Source: Oscillospiraceae bacterium (lineage in GTDB: Bacteria; Bacillota; Clostridia; Saccharofermentanales; Saccharofermentanaceae). Taken from it: 64,000 bases of DNA. The notes below the pieces were generated by a model. It made no database searches. It had not been told where the DNA came from and was given only the letters and a program-made list of their open reading frames with translations. This document shows, piece after piece, positions 1 to 6,810 of the stretch; position 1 is the first letter of the stretch, and every line of letters starts with the position of its first letter. The position numbers and the translations under genes were made by a program. The stretch spans positions 1-64,000 of the forward strand of contig CADAIP010000004.1 in the NCBI GenBank assembly GCA_902787975.1, in the 5' to 3' direction.

Positions 1-41
1 GTTCAAACTCAAAAACCGCTCAACTGCGGGCTTTTTCCTAG

Positions 42-94
42 AAAAACAAAGGAGTTACCGAAACCGGTAACTCCTCTATGGTGGGAAGAGGTGG
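42..94. repeat. Left 53-bp direct repeat (att-like)
   Basis: This copy matches 3628-3680 at 52 of 53 bases. It contains a 10-bp perfect stem (51-60 with 65-74, loop AAAC) flanked by an A-run, which on the minus strand reads as an intrinsic terminator. The rest, read on the minus strand, ends in CCACCTCTTCCCACCA and resembles a tRNA 3' end with CCA, but no whole tRNA adjoins it. Confidence 0.75.
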
Positions 95-175
95 TTCTAT
101 TTCAGCCAAATTTGCGAAATCCGCAAAGCCAATAAATTCAAGCATTTGAGCATCATAACCTACCCTAAAAACAGG

Positions 176-196
176 GCTTAAACCAAACTTAAACCA
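176..196. repeat. Left arm-type repeat (TTAAACC pair)
   Basis: Two direct copies of TTAAACC lie in a 21-bp block that recurs with one small indel at 3508-3529, in the same orientation and just inside each end of the element. Tn916-family integrases bind short direct repeats in the arms of their att regions, so these are candidate integrase arm sites. That role is inferred from position only. Confidence 0.45.
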
Positions 197-232
197 CAGA
201 TTTTTTTACATAGGGGAACCAACAACATAATA

Positions 233-266
233 GACCGGGTACTAATGTCGTAACCTGGTCTTTTTT
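233..266 (+). terminator. Probable intrinsic terminator
   Basis: A stem of about eight pairs (233-240 with 253-260, one G-T pair) is followed by six T at 261-266. No plus-strand gene ends here inside the window. It could insulate the element from transcription entering at its left end. The rest of 1-338 shows no gene. Confidence 0.5.
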
Positions 267-338
267 CATTTTGTTAAGAAAATCATGCTTGGACTATTAA
301 ATTGCAATTTTATTCACATGTTAGTGCTTATAGTGTCT

Positions 339-1166
339 TTATTCTGATTTAATAACGAGATCAGAGTCGCAAATGAACGTGACACCATCAGCCTTGTAAC
401 GAATTCTAGAATCCTCAATCGGTTCTGGAGTTTTTTCCACGAGCTTTAAAATAATGCTGTTGTCTATAATGTTAAGTTCCTCTAAACCAGTATAATCGAG
501 TTGAAGCATACTAATTTGGGGACACCCACCTATATCAATTTCTTTTAAATTTTTATTATAATTGAAAAGTGCTACCGTTAATTCGCCACAACCATTTATA
601 TTAACGCTTGTCAAGGATTCGCTTCCAGTACACGAAGCATCCTTTAATTTCGAACAATTACAAAGAAGTAATATTTCGGTATTAATCCCACCTCTAAATT
701 TTTCTAGTCCGGAGCAATCAGACAAATCAACTTTTCCAATTGCTATACAATCTTCGAAATTCACGGATTTAAGTGTAGAACAATTGTTTAAAGCTATACC
801 TGAATCAAAAGAACAATTGATTAGTTGCAAATCTTCAATCTTAGATTTCTGGTTTAAACTAAACTCATTAAAAAAAGAACTATTATACAGCGTTAATGAC
901 TTAAGATTAGACAATAATTCGATTCCTGTTAAGTCATTGCAACCGTCAAGAGTTAACGAACTAATCCTTGACAACTCACTACTACTCAGTTTGCTATCTG
1001 AGTTGGAATCGTACTTGCTAACCGCTCCTCTCAGCGCATCATCAGGGAATCGTTCCTGATCAATAGACAAAGTCGAATCCAAGCAAGCAACAAGAAAAAT
1101 TTGCAGAACAGAAATAACTACCAACATAATAATCACTTTGTTCATATACGATTTTTGTTTTTTCAT
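339..1166 (-). CDS. Leucine-rich-repeat surface lipoprotein
   Basis: This 275-residue protein is probably exported and lipid-anchored. Residues 9-27 are a hydrophobic signal segment ending in the lipobox LVAC, with Cys28 the likely lipidated residue. Residues 53-64 (DSNSDSKLSSSE) form an EF-hand or dockerin-like calcium loop preceded by FPDDALRGAV, an arrangement common at the start of LRR lipoproteins of rumen and gut Clostridia. Residues about 71-235 are irregular leucine-rich repeats with regular L-x-L and N/D-C spacing. The gene stands alone and points away from xis and int, so it is the only evident cargo of the element. An AGAGAG ribosome site precedes the ATG. Ligand unknown; adhesion or matrix binding is only a guess. 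Confidence 0.75.
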   Translation of the reverse strand: MKKQKSYMNKVIIMLVVISVLQIFLVACLDSTLSIDQERFPDDALRGAVSKYDSNSDSKLSSSELSRISSLTLDGCNDLTGIELLSNLKSLTLYNSSFFNEFSLNQKSKIEDLQLINCSFDSGIALNNCSTLKSVNFEDCIAIGKVDLSDCSGLEKFRGGINTEILLLCNCSKLKDASCTGSESLTSVNINGCGELTVALFNYNKNLKEIDIGGCPQISMLQLDYTGLEELNIIDNSIILKLVEKTPEPIEDSRIRYKADGVTFICDSDLVIKSE

Positions 1167-1350
1167 CTCTCTAATTTCCTATTCCGAAATACTTATGCAA
1201 TATACTAGTACTGACTTTGAGAAAGACTGTTGAAATCCATTCCTAAAGATTGAGCCTTATTCTCCATAGCGTCATAATACTAATAATTCAATTATTCCTA
1301 TCTAACGACTACATTATATCAAATCTCATCATTTTCATTGCTCTTCATAT

Positions 1351-1643
1351 CACGTTTCAGACTTCTTTTAGCACAGCTACCCTTTTTTATCCTCTCCCAT
1401 TCCTTAATAGTAGGAAGTAGTTTTTGCAGATTTTTGTTAGATTCGTTGGAACTTATGTCAGTTTTCAGACAACTTTCGAAAATGGACCATCGTTTTGGCT
1501 TAGTTCCCTACTTATATATAGAGAGACATATAATTTGACCTATACTGTACCCTGTCGATTATATGACTTTCTGTATCAAATATCAGACTTCTTTCAAAAA
1601 CGATGTCCAGTTTTGCTCTTCCCAGAACTTAATAGTGAGGGAG
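1351..1643. repeat. Three degenerate ~65-bp repeats
   Basis: Segments near 1354-1418, 1463-1524 and 1582-1643 align by eye. Each begins TCAGAC, then a CTTT-rich run, then a CCC block, and ends in a TTA-rich stretch and a purine-rich end. Copies one and three share TTAATAGT. They start about 111 and 117 bp apart. Short overlapping open frames here look non-coding. The remainder of 1167-1650 shows no recognisable feature. Confidence 0.4.
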
Positions 1644-1658
1644 CACATAATTGAAGCC

Positions 1659-1714
1659 TGAACGTTCAATTCAGTCTGTTCCATGTTGTAACAAGCAACG
1701 CGTCTGAACGTTCA
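1659..1714 (+). repeat. Palindrome-flanked module A
   Basis: The layout is a 10-bp palindrome TGAACGTTCA (1659-1668), a 10-bp spacer, a 22-bp core (1679-1700), a 4-bp spacer, and the same palindrome again (1705-1714). Module B at 1848-1903 has the same layout and core in inverse orientation but a different palindrome. The second palindrome extends to 16 bp (1702-1717). Confidence 0.85.
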
Positions 1715-1728
1715 GACACATATACTAG

Positions 1729-1828
1729 TTAGGGAATGCTTCCCTAAAACCCTATTTTTGCTTTTAGCAAAGCAAATCTATTTATCGAAGATTCTTCGAT
1801 CTGAAACGCGGGTCTCAGGGTTCCCCTG
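1729..1828. other. Cluster of four short hairpins between modules A and B
   Basis: Four inverted repeats sit in 100 bp: TTAGGGAA/TTCCCTAA (1729-1747, 8-bp stem, 3-nt loop), TTTGC/GCAAA (1757-1771), ATCGAAG/CTTCGAT (1784-1800, 7-bp stem, 3-nt loop) and CAGGG/CCCTG (1816-1828). They occupy the centre of the symmetric region framed by the two modules. Such density suggests a DNA or RNA folding element such as an origin, a transfer origin or a recombination site. The role is unknown. Confidence 0.6.
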
Positions 1829-1847
1829 ACATGCCGCTTTGTGTTTG

Positions 1848-1903
1848 TGTGTACACAAATACGTTGCTTGTTAGAACATGGAACCTCGTAATTTGTGTAC
1901 ACA
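1848..1903 (-). repeat. Palindrome-flanked module B
   Basis: This is the inverted partner of module A: palindrome TGTGTACACA (1848-1857), 4-bp spacer, the 22-bp core in reverse (1862-1883, 21 of 22 identical to A), 10-bp spacer, and the palindrome again (1894-1903). The palindromes start 46 bp apart, exactly as in A. Confidence 0.85.
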
Positions 1904-1983
1904 CTTAAATTCTATCGCCACTCAATAGCGACTCTCATTACATTGCCCTAATCGGCAAAATCTATTAACAAAGGAGTCCTATT

Positions 1984-2193
1984 ATGGAAAACAAAAACAT
2001 TAAAGACGTGGCAATAGCCGATAAGGCATTGCTGACACTGGAAGAAGCAGCCAAGTATTTCAATATTGGCATCAACAAGCTGAGGATCATGACTAACGAG
2101 GAAAACTGTCCTTATGTGGTATGGAACGGGAGTAGACGCCTTATAAAGCGAAAACCGTTCGAGGAATACCTCTACAGCTCATACTCAATCTGA
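1984..2193 (+). CDS. xis: Tn916-type excisionase
   Basis: This 69-residue protein is probably the recombination directionality factor that lets the neighbouring integrase excise the element. Residues 16-62 (LLTLEEAAKYFNIGINKLRIM ... SRRLIKRKPFEEYL) follow the winged-helix Xis/MerR-like pattern of the Tn916 excisionase family, and the length is typical. AAAGGAG at 1971-1977 sits seven bases before the ATG. It lies directly upstream of int on the same strand, as in Tn916-like elements, but a terminator-like hairpin separates the two. Confidence 0.85.
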   Translation: MENKNIKDVAIADKALLTLEEAAKYFNIGINKLRIMTNEENCPYVVWNGSRRLIKRKPFEEYLYSSYSI

Positions 2194-2216
2194 CCCATTA
2201 ATCGAATTGTTCAACC

Positions 2217-2254
2217 GGGGAACTGACTTTATAATGAAGTTGGTTCCCCTTTTT
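2217..2254 (+). terminator. Terminator-like hairpin between xis and int
   Basis: GGGGAAC (2217-2223) pairs with GTTCCCC (2243-2249), extended inward by wobble pairs, and five T follow (2250-2254). The int ribosome site GGAGGT (2259-2264) begins five bases later. It should reduce read-through from xis into int, or act as an attenuator. This is visible structure; the regulatory role is inferred. Confidence 0.6.
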
Positions 2255-2268
2255 CATGGAGGTGCAAC

Positions 2269-3501
2269 ATGTTAAAAGCAAGATATGCAAAAGGGCGAAT
2301 AAGACTTAAGAAAGGAGAGCAACAAAGACCTAACGGCACATTTGCGTACAGATGGACTGACAGATACGGTTCAAGACACGCAGTATACGCCAAAACAATT
2401 AAAGAGTTGCGGGTAAAGGAAGAAGCTATCCTAAAAGATACCTTAGACGGAATCCAGAGTTTAGGAGCAAATGCCACTATCAATTCTTATTTTGTGATCT
2501 GGCAAAAGATCAAGAGCGGAATCAGGCAGACATCTTTCATAACCTACCACAAACTTTATCAGCGTTATATTGAACCGAAATTTGGCAAGATAATGCTCAA
2601 AGACCTGACTTACAGCAAGGTCGTACTGTTTTACAAGGATCTTCTTGAGAATCACGGGTTAGGGATTTCAAGTGTAAATAACATAAACGTAGTCCTCTCG
2701 ATGATTCTTAACGTAGCAATCCGAGACGGTGTATTAAGGACTAATCCTTGTACAGGAGCGTTGAAAGAGTTAAAGCGCAAATACGCCGGAACTAAAAAGG
2801 AAGTCAAGGCACTAACGCAGGCAGAACAGGAAGTATTCGAAGACTTTCTCAAAAGACCGGGAATATTTCACTGTTTATATCCTTTAATTACGGTAATGTT
2901 ATACACAGGGATACGAGTCGGCGAGCTTGGCGGCATGAGATGGGCAGACGTAGATTTTGAGAAAAACCAGATAGAAATATCTCACACTCTCGTATTTGAA
3001 GAAAAGCCCGGTCAAAAAGGAAGCGTTTTTAGCTTGAATCCGCCAAAGACAAAGACAAGTGAACGTAAGATTCCCATGAACCCCAAAGTCAGGGATGCTC
3101 TGCTAAGAGAGAAAAACAGACAATTGGCAAATGGGATTAATTGTAACGTTACGATAGACGGATACTCAGATTTTGTATTCCTTGATGATAACGGCAGCTT
3201 ATTTCATTATAAGAAGCTCAATCACCGCTTAGCCAGGATTTCCACTGCGATAGACAACGAGATCAAGAGCAACGGCACGGTAAACGGCCTAACCTCCTTC
3301 CCTCACGTTCACAGCCATATGCTTAGGCATACTTTTGCAACAAGAATGAGAGAGGCCGGAGCAGACATTAAGGCTACAGCAGACATTATGGGACATACAG
3401 AAGTCGAATTAACGCTGAACACCTATACTGATGCCAGTGAAGATTTCAAGAGACAAGAAATTGCTCTGCTCGATGTCCTCGACTCAACTAAGGTAGGTTG
3501 A
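2269..3501 (+). CDS. int: Tyrosine site-specific integrase, Tn916-like
   Basis: A 410-residue tyrosine recombinase that would integrate and excise the element. Residues about 10-60 form a basic arm-DNA-binding domain of the Tn916 Int type, residues about 70-165 the SAM-like core-binding domain, and 180-395 the catalytic domain. Catalytic residues are visible: Arg216 in TGIRVGE, His350 and Arg353 in HMLRH, His376 in MGHTE, and Tyr386 in NTYTDA. GGAGGT precedes the ATG. The right arm repeat and the right 53-bp repeat follow immediately, the usual integrase-next-to-att layout. The gene appears intact. Confidence 0.93.
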   Translation: MLKARYAKGRIRLKKGEQQRPNGTFAYRWTDRYGSRHAVYAKTIKELRVKEEAILKDTLDGIQSLGANATINSYFVIWQKIKSGIRQTSFITYHKLYQRYIEPKFGKIMLKDLTYSKVVLFYKDLLENHGLGISSVNNINVVLSMILNVAIRDGVLRTNPCTGALKELKRKYAGTKKEVKALTQAEQEVFEDFLKRPGIFHCLYPLITVMLYTGIRVGELGGMRWADVDFEKNQIEISHTLVFEEKPGQKGSVFSLNPPKTKTSERKIPMNPKVRDALLREKNRQLANGINCNVTIDGYSDFVFLDDNGSLFHYKKLNHRLARISTAIDNEIKSNGTVNGLTSFPHVHSHMLRHTFATRMREAGADIKATADIMGHTEVELTLNTYTDASEDFKRQEIALLDVLDSTKVG

Positions 3502-3507
3502 CTCAAA

Positions 3508-3529
3508 GCTTAAACCAAAATTTAAACCA
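3508..3529. repeat. Right arm-type repeat (TTAAACC pair)
   Basis: This block matches 176-196 in the same orientation and lies seven bases after the int stop codon. It is the partner candidate integrase arm site at the right end. Confidence 0.45.
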
Positions 3530-3627
3530 ATTTATCCCTACAGATATGGATATTTTTAAAGGGTTATAAAGTTTTATTGATTTATTGGTCAAAAGGGAAA
3601 ATCGCTCAACCACAAGGGTTTCAAGGC

Positions 3628-3660
3628 AAAAACAAAGGAGTTACCGAAACCGATAACTCC
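3628..3660 (-). terminator. Intrinsic terminator of tRNA-Ile2
   Basis: On the minus strand a 10-bp stem (3651-3660 with 3637-3646, one wobble pair) is followed by a T-rich tract (complement of 3628-3636). It is the first terminator downstream of the tRNA and is part of the att-like repeat, so integration there would preserve a terminator on each side. Confidence 0.7.
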
Positions 3661-3680
3661 TCTATGGTGGGAAGAGGTGG
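3628..3680. repeat. Right 53-bp direct repeat (att-like)
   Basis: Partner of 42-94, with one mismatch (A at 3653 for G at 67). It lies between the int gene and tRNA-Ile2. Confidence 0.75.
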
Positions 3681-3692
3681 AGTTGTTGTGTA

Positions 3693-3769
3693 TGGTGGGC
3701 CTTCGGGGACTCGAACCCAGGACCAACCGGTTATGAGCCGGGAGCTCTGACCAACTGAGCTAAAGGCCC
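3693..3769 (-). tRNA. tRNA-Ile2 (anticodon CAT)
   Basis: The cloverleaf has acceptor GGGCCTT/AAGGCCC, encoded CCA (3693-3695) and anticodon loop CTCATAA. A CAT anticodon with this loop and a GGGCC acceptor fits the isoleucine tRNA whose C34 is changed to lysidine, and does not fit elongator or initiator Met. Two stem positions do not pair: C·T at the top of the anticodon stem and T·C in the T stem. It may still be functional. Confidence 0.8.
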
Positions 3770-3808
3770 ACATCCACACTACACATGCTTTTTTCAAAGC
3801 GCTTGATT

Positions 3809-3837
3809 AGTATAGTAATTAAGTTCTGTTTAGTCAA
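3809..3837 (-). promoter_or_regulatory. Promoter of tRNA-Ile2
   Basis: The minus strand reads TTGACT (3832-3837), a 17-bp spacer, and TATACT (3809-3814), close to the sigma-A consensus. The expected start is about 30 bases before the tRNA. Confidence 0.75.
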
Positions 3838-3845
3838 GAGTAAAA

Positions 3846-3878
3846 TTCAGGCTGAGGCAAAAAAAGCCTCAACCTGAA
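3846..3878 (-). terminator. Terminator of asd
   Basis: A long stem, TTCAGGTTGAGGC with GCCTCAGCCTGAA, encloses a seven-T loop eight bases after the asd stop codon. No long T-run follows, so it may act mainly as a strong 3' hairpin. Confidence 0.5.
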
Positions 3879-3886
3879 CTGAATTA

Positions 3887-4972
3887 TTACTTTGCGCTAA
3901 TGTATCCCTTAGCTACGAGAAGCTCAGCCGTAAGGACTCCGCCACCTGCAGCGCCTCTCAACGTATTGTGTGAAAGGCATGCAAACTTGTAGTCGAAAAG
4001 GTTGTCTTCTCTGAGCCTTGCTACAGATACGCCCATGCCGTTCTCGAAGTTAGCATCGAGCTGGGGCTGGGGACGGTTATCTTCTTCAATGTACTGGAGG
4101 AAATGCTTAGGAGCTGAAGGAAGACCGAGCTTAACTGCTTCGCTCTCATAGTTCTTCCATACTTCGATCATTTCTTCCTTTGAAGGCTTGTTCTCGAAGG
4201 ATACGCTTACTGCAGCCGTATGACCTTCCTGAACTGCTACACGGTAGCACTGAGCGGAGATAACGGGCTTCTGGGCAAGCTCGATGTGGTCGCCAGCAAA
4301 CTGACCCCAAACCTTAAGAGGCTCCTTCTCGGACTTCTCCTCTTCACCGCCAATGTAAGGGATTACATTGCCGACCATCTCAGGCCAATCCTTGAATGTC
4401 TTGCCGGCACCAGAGATTGCCTGGTATGTGCAGACTGAAATAGCCTTGATGCCATTCTTAAGGAAAGGTGTAAGAGCAGGAACGTAGCTCTGGATGGAGC
4501 AGTTAGGCTTAACGGCAATAAAGCCTCTCTTTGTGCCTAATCTCTTTCTCTGAGCTTCGATGAGCTGAGCGTGGTCTGCGTTGATCTCAGGGATGATCAT
4601 AGGAACATCTTCTGTCCATCTGTTAGCAGAGTTGTTTGAAACAACAGGGCACTCGAGCTTAGCGATCTTCTCTTCCAAAGCTCTGATCTCATCCTTCTTC
4701 ATATCTACAGCACAGAATGTAAAGTCGATCTTGCTGCAATACTCTTCGATATTGTCTGTACCGTAGACTACCATCTTCTTAACGAACTCAGGACAAGGTA
4801 TGTCGAGCTTCCATCTGCCTTCGACTGCCTCTTCATAAGTCTTGCCTGCAGATCTGGGTGATGCGCATAAAGCAACGATCTCAAACCAGGGGTGATCTGC
4901 GAGAAGAGTGATAAATCTCTGTCCGACATATCCCGTTGCACCGATGATACCGACTCTTAATTTCTGTTCCAT
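3887..4972 (-). CDS. asd: Aspartate-semialdehyde dehydrogenase
   Basis: This 361-residue cytoplasmic enzyme reduces aspartyl phosphate to aspartate semialdehyde with NADPH, the branch point for lysine/diaminopimelate, threonine and methionine. Residues 8-17 (GIIGATGYVG) are the Rossmann nucleotide-binding loop, Cys158 in VKPNCSIQ is the thiol nucleophile and His251 in QEGH the likely base. The sequence resembles the archaeal/fungal-type Asd subfamily, which also occurs in many Clostridia. The gene stands alone. The upstream region contains TTGACA near 5100-5105 on the minus strand, but no well-placed -10 box. Confidence 0.9.
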   Translation of the reverse strand: MEQKLRVGIIGATGYVGQRFITLLADHPWFEIVALCASPRSAGKTYEEAVEGRWKLDIPCPEFVKKMVVYGTDNIEEYCSKIDFTFCAVDMKKDEIRALEEKIAKLECPVVSNNSANRWTEDVPMIIPEINADHAQLIEAQRKRLGTKRGFIAVKPNCSIQSYVPALTPFLKNGIKAISVCTYQAISGAGKTFKDWPEMVGNVIPYIGGEEEKSEKEPLKVWGQFAGDHIELAQKPVISAQCYRVAVQEGHTAAVSVSFENKPSKEEMIEVWKNYESEAVKLGLPSAPKHFLQYIEEDNRPQPQLDANFENGMGVSVARLREDNLFDYKFACLSHNTLRGAAGGGVLTAELLVAKGYISAK

Positions 4973-5178
4973 TTCTAATTACTCCATTGTCTCTTCACAG
5001 TGAAAACTGTGGTTATTTTCGGCTCTGTTGTCCGTGTGTCGCGCACATTTGTCTTTCGAGCAAACACATATTATCACAATGACTTTTGTATAACAAGTAT
5101 GTCAAATCAACCAAATGCCCGCCATCCTTATGTTAGAATTAAGGCAATTAATCAATAACCAAAGAGGTATCTGATCTT

Positions 5179-6159
5179 ATGTCGCCTACATTCCCGCTTC
5201 TCGAGAATTACTGCAGCTATATGCTGGCAGCTTTGGGACGCTCGGAACTGACGGTTAAAGAATACAGATATGACCTTATTCTTTTCGCGAGATTCCTCAA
5301 AATGGACCGCGGACTGGTGCCTGAAGGCACTCCCCTTGAAGAGATCGACATCTCAGATGTAGACGTCAAAATGCTCAACAGGGTCACTACAGATGACCTT
5401 CTGGCATTTGTCATCTGGCTGTCGCGTTCCCGGAAACAGTCCAATTCTGCAAGAGCAAGACACATTGCTTCTCTCAAGAGCTTTTTCAAGTATCTCCATT
5501 CAAAGAGAAGAGTCATAGACAACAACCCTGCTTATGACATAGAGACACCTAAGATCGGCAAGCGTATGCCCAAGTATCTGACGCTTGAACAGAGCCGGGA
5601 ACTGCTTAAGACAGCATACGATTCGCCCAAGGATTCCAACGAACGTGATTACTGCATGCTTACGCTGTTCCTTAACTGCGGCATGCGTCTTTCCGAATTG
5701 CGCGGAATCAATACGAATGATATCCACGGCACTACCCTGACCGTTATAGGTAAAGGTAATAAAGAGCGTACGATATATCTTAACGATGCGTGCCTTGAGG
5801 CTTTAGATGACTGGATGAACAAGAGAGCCACACTCAAGATCAAGCCTGAAGCCGAGAAAGCCCTGTTCGTATCCAAGCGCGGAACAAGGATCTCAGATGA
5901 CATGATACAGATAACGATCAAGCGTCTTCTTGAAGAAGCAGGCATCGATACAAGGATCTACTCCGTGCATAAATTAAGACACACTGCAGCAACCCTCATG
6001 TACAAGTACGGTAAGGTCGACATAAGAAATCTTCAGATGATACTGGGACACCAGAGTGTCTCCACTACCCAGATCTATACACACGTTGACGACGAGGCAT
6101 TGCAGCGTGCAATTGAGAGCAATCCTCTTGCAAATTTCGACCCGGATAAAAGTAAGTAA
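5179..6159 (+). CDS. XerC/XerD-like tyrosine recombinase
   Basis: This 326-residue recombinase has an N-terminal SAM-like core-binding domain (residues about 5-110) and a C-terminal catalytic domain. The catalytic set is complete: Arg170 in GMRLSEL, Lys192 in GKGNKE, His264 and Arg267 in HKLRHT, His291 in GHQS, Tyr300 in QIYTH. Length and GHQSVSTTQIYTH fit chromosomal Xer recombinases that resolve dimers at dif, but the DNA alone cannot decide between XerC, XerD and a paralogue. It carries no arm-binding domain, unlike the integrase at 2269, and no att-like repeat flanks it, so it looks like a housekeeping gene. Confidence 0.85.
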   Translation: MSPTFPLLENYCSYMLAALGRSELTVKEYRYDLILFARFLKMDRGLVPEGTPLEEIDISDVDVKMLNRVTTDDLLAFVIWLSRSRKQSNSARARHIASLKSFFKYLHSKRRVIDNNPAYDIETPKIGKRMPKYLTLEQSRELLKTAYDSPKDSNERDYCMLTLFLNCGMRLSELRGINTNDIHGTTLTVIGKGNKERTIYLNDACLEALDDWMNKRATLKIKPEAEKALFVSKRGTRISDDMIQITIKRLLEEAGIDTRIYSVHKLRHTAATLMYKYGKVDIRNLQMILGHQSVSTTQIYTHVDDEALQRAIESNPLANFDPDKSK

Positions 6160-6169
6160 TTAATTCTGT

Positions 6170-6799
6170 TTATCCTATAAAATTAGTCCAGACGTGGTCT
6201 TCTTCATCGGGCAGACCGATCTGTTCTTTGCCTAAAGCTATGCTTCTCATGAGAAAAACCATATTACGTGCAAGAACTCTCATCGTCTGCTTTCCTTCTT
6301 CATCCTGATCAGCTTCGCCCGGCGCTCCGCCATGTATATTATTCCAGTACTGGCTTGTGGCAACAGGCATATTGGATATCGTAAAGAACTTATTGAGTTC
6401 ATCGAAAGTCGCTGTACAGCCGGATCTTCTTGCACAGACCACGCTCGCACCGACCTTCATGCGCTTATCAAAATGTGAGCTGTAAAAAACTCTCTGCAAT
6501 GCAGAAACCAGGGTTCCGTTGGCACAGCCGTAGTAAACGGGAGATCCGACTACTAGACCGTCAGCCTTTTCGAATTTGTCGGAGATCTCATTAACGATGT
6601 CATTGAAAACGCACTTGCCGGTATTGCCGCAAGTACCACAGGCAATGCATCCTCTGACATCCTTCTTCCCCAGATTTATGCACTCATATTCAACACCAAG
6701 TTCATCGAAGATCTTCTGCATCTCGCGAAAACCGACTGCGATATTTCCATTCTCTCTTGGACTTCCGTTGAGCATTAATACCTTAAAACGCTTATCCAT
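6170..6799 (-). CDS. Iron-sulfur flavoprotein / FMN reductase family
   Basis: A 209-residue flavodoxin-fold protein. LNGSPRENGN (residues 10-19) is the FMN phosphate-binding loop. Cys51, Cys54, Cys57 and Cys63 form the compact CxxCxxCx5C cluster motif of iron-sulfur flavoproteins, which pass electrons between ferredoxin-like donors and small acceptors in anaerobes. GSPVYYG near residue 82 contacts the flavin ring in this family. AGAGG lies seven bases before the ATG. Four minus-strand redox genes follow one another from 9548 to 6170 with short gaps, so co-transcription is plausible. Substrate unknown. Confidence 0.82.
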   Translation of the reverse strand: MDKRFKVLMLNGSPRENGNIAVGFREMQKIFDELGVEYECINLGKKDVRGCIACGTCGNTGKCVFNDIVNEISDKFEKADGLVVGSPVYYGCANGTLVSALQRVFYSSHFDKRMKVGASVVCARRSGCTATFDELNKFFTISNMPVATSQYWNNIHGGAPGEADQDEEGKQTMRVLARNMVFLMRSIALGKEQIGLPDEEDHVWTNFIG

Positions 6800-6810
6800 A
6801 ACAGGCCTCT

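Larger units (their letters stand above)
42..3680. mobile_element. Small integrated element with xis/int, next to tRNA-Ile2
   Basis: An excisionase and a tyrosine integrase lie between two 53-bp direct repeats that differ at one base (42-94 and 3628-3680). The right repeat sits 12 bp from the encoded CCA end of tRNA-Ile2, a usual neighbourhood for integrative elements. The only other gene inside is a lipoprotein on the opposite strand, and no replication, relaxase or conjugation gene is visible, so any transfer would need help in trans. The interior is visibly more A+T-rich than the genes to the right. The true outer limit on the left is unsure because weak similarity to the right end continues to base 1. 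Confidence 0.65.

Noticed and set aside
79..94. Sequence like a tRNA 3' end with CCA in both 53-bp repeats
   Set aside because: No matching 5' acceptor (GGGAAGA) or anticodon arm adjoins either copy, so no second tRNA is called.
562..1059. Plus-strand open frame of 165 codons opposite the leucine-rich lipoprotein
   Set aside because: It is the shadow of a gene with signal peptide and repeats; no ribosome site and no domain.
1338..1654. Two overlapping plus-strand frames upstream of xis
   Set aside because: No ribosome site, odd composition, and they follow the degenerate repeats, so coding is unlikely.
5098..5106. TTGACA upstream of asd as promoter -35
   Set aside because: No -10 box at 16-18 bp; GATAAT is about 24 bp away, so the promoter is not called.
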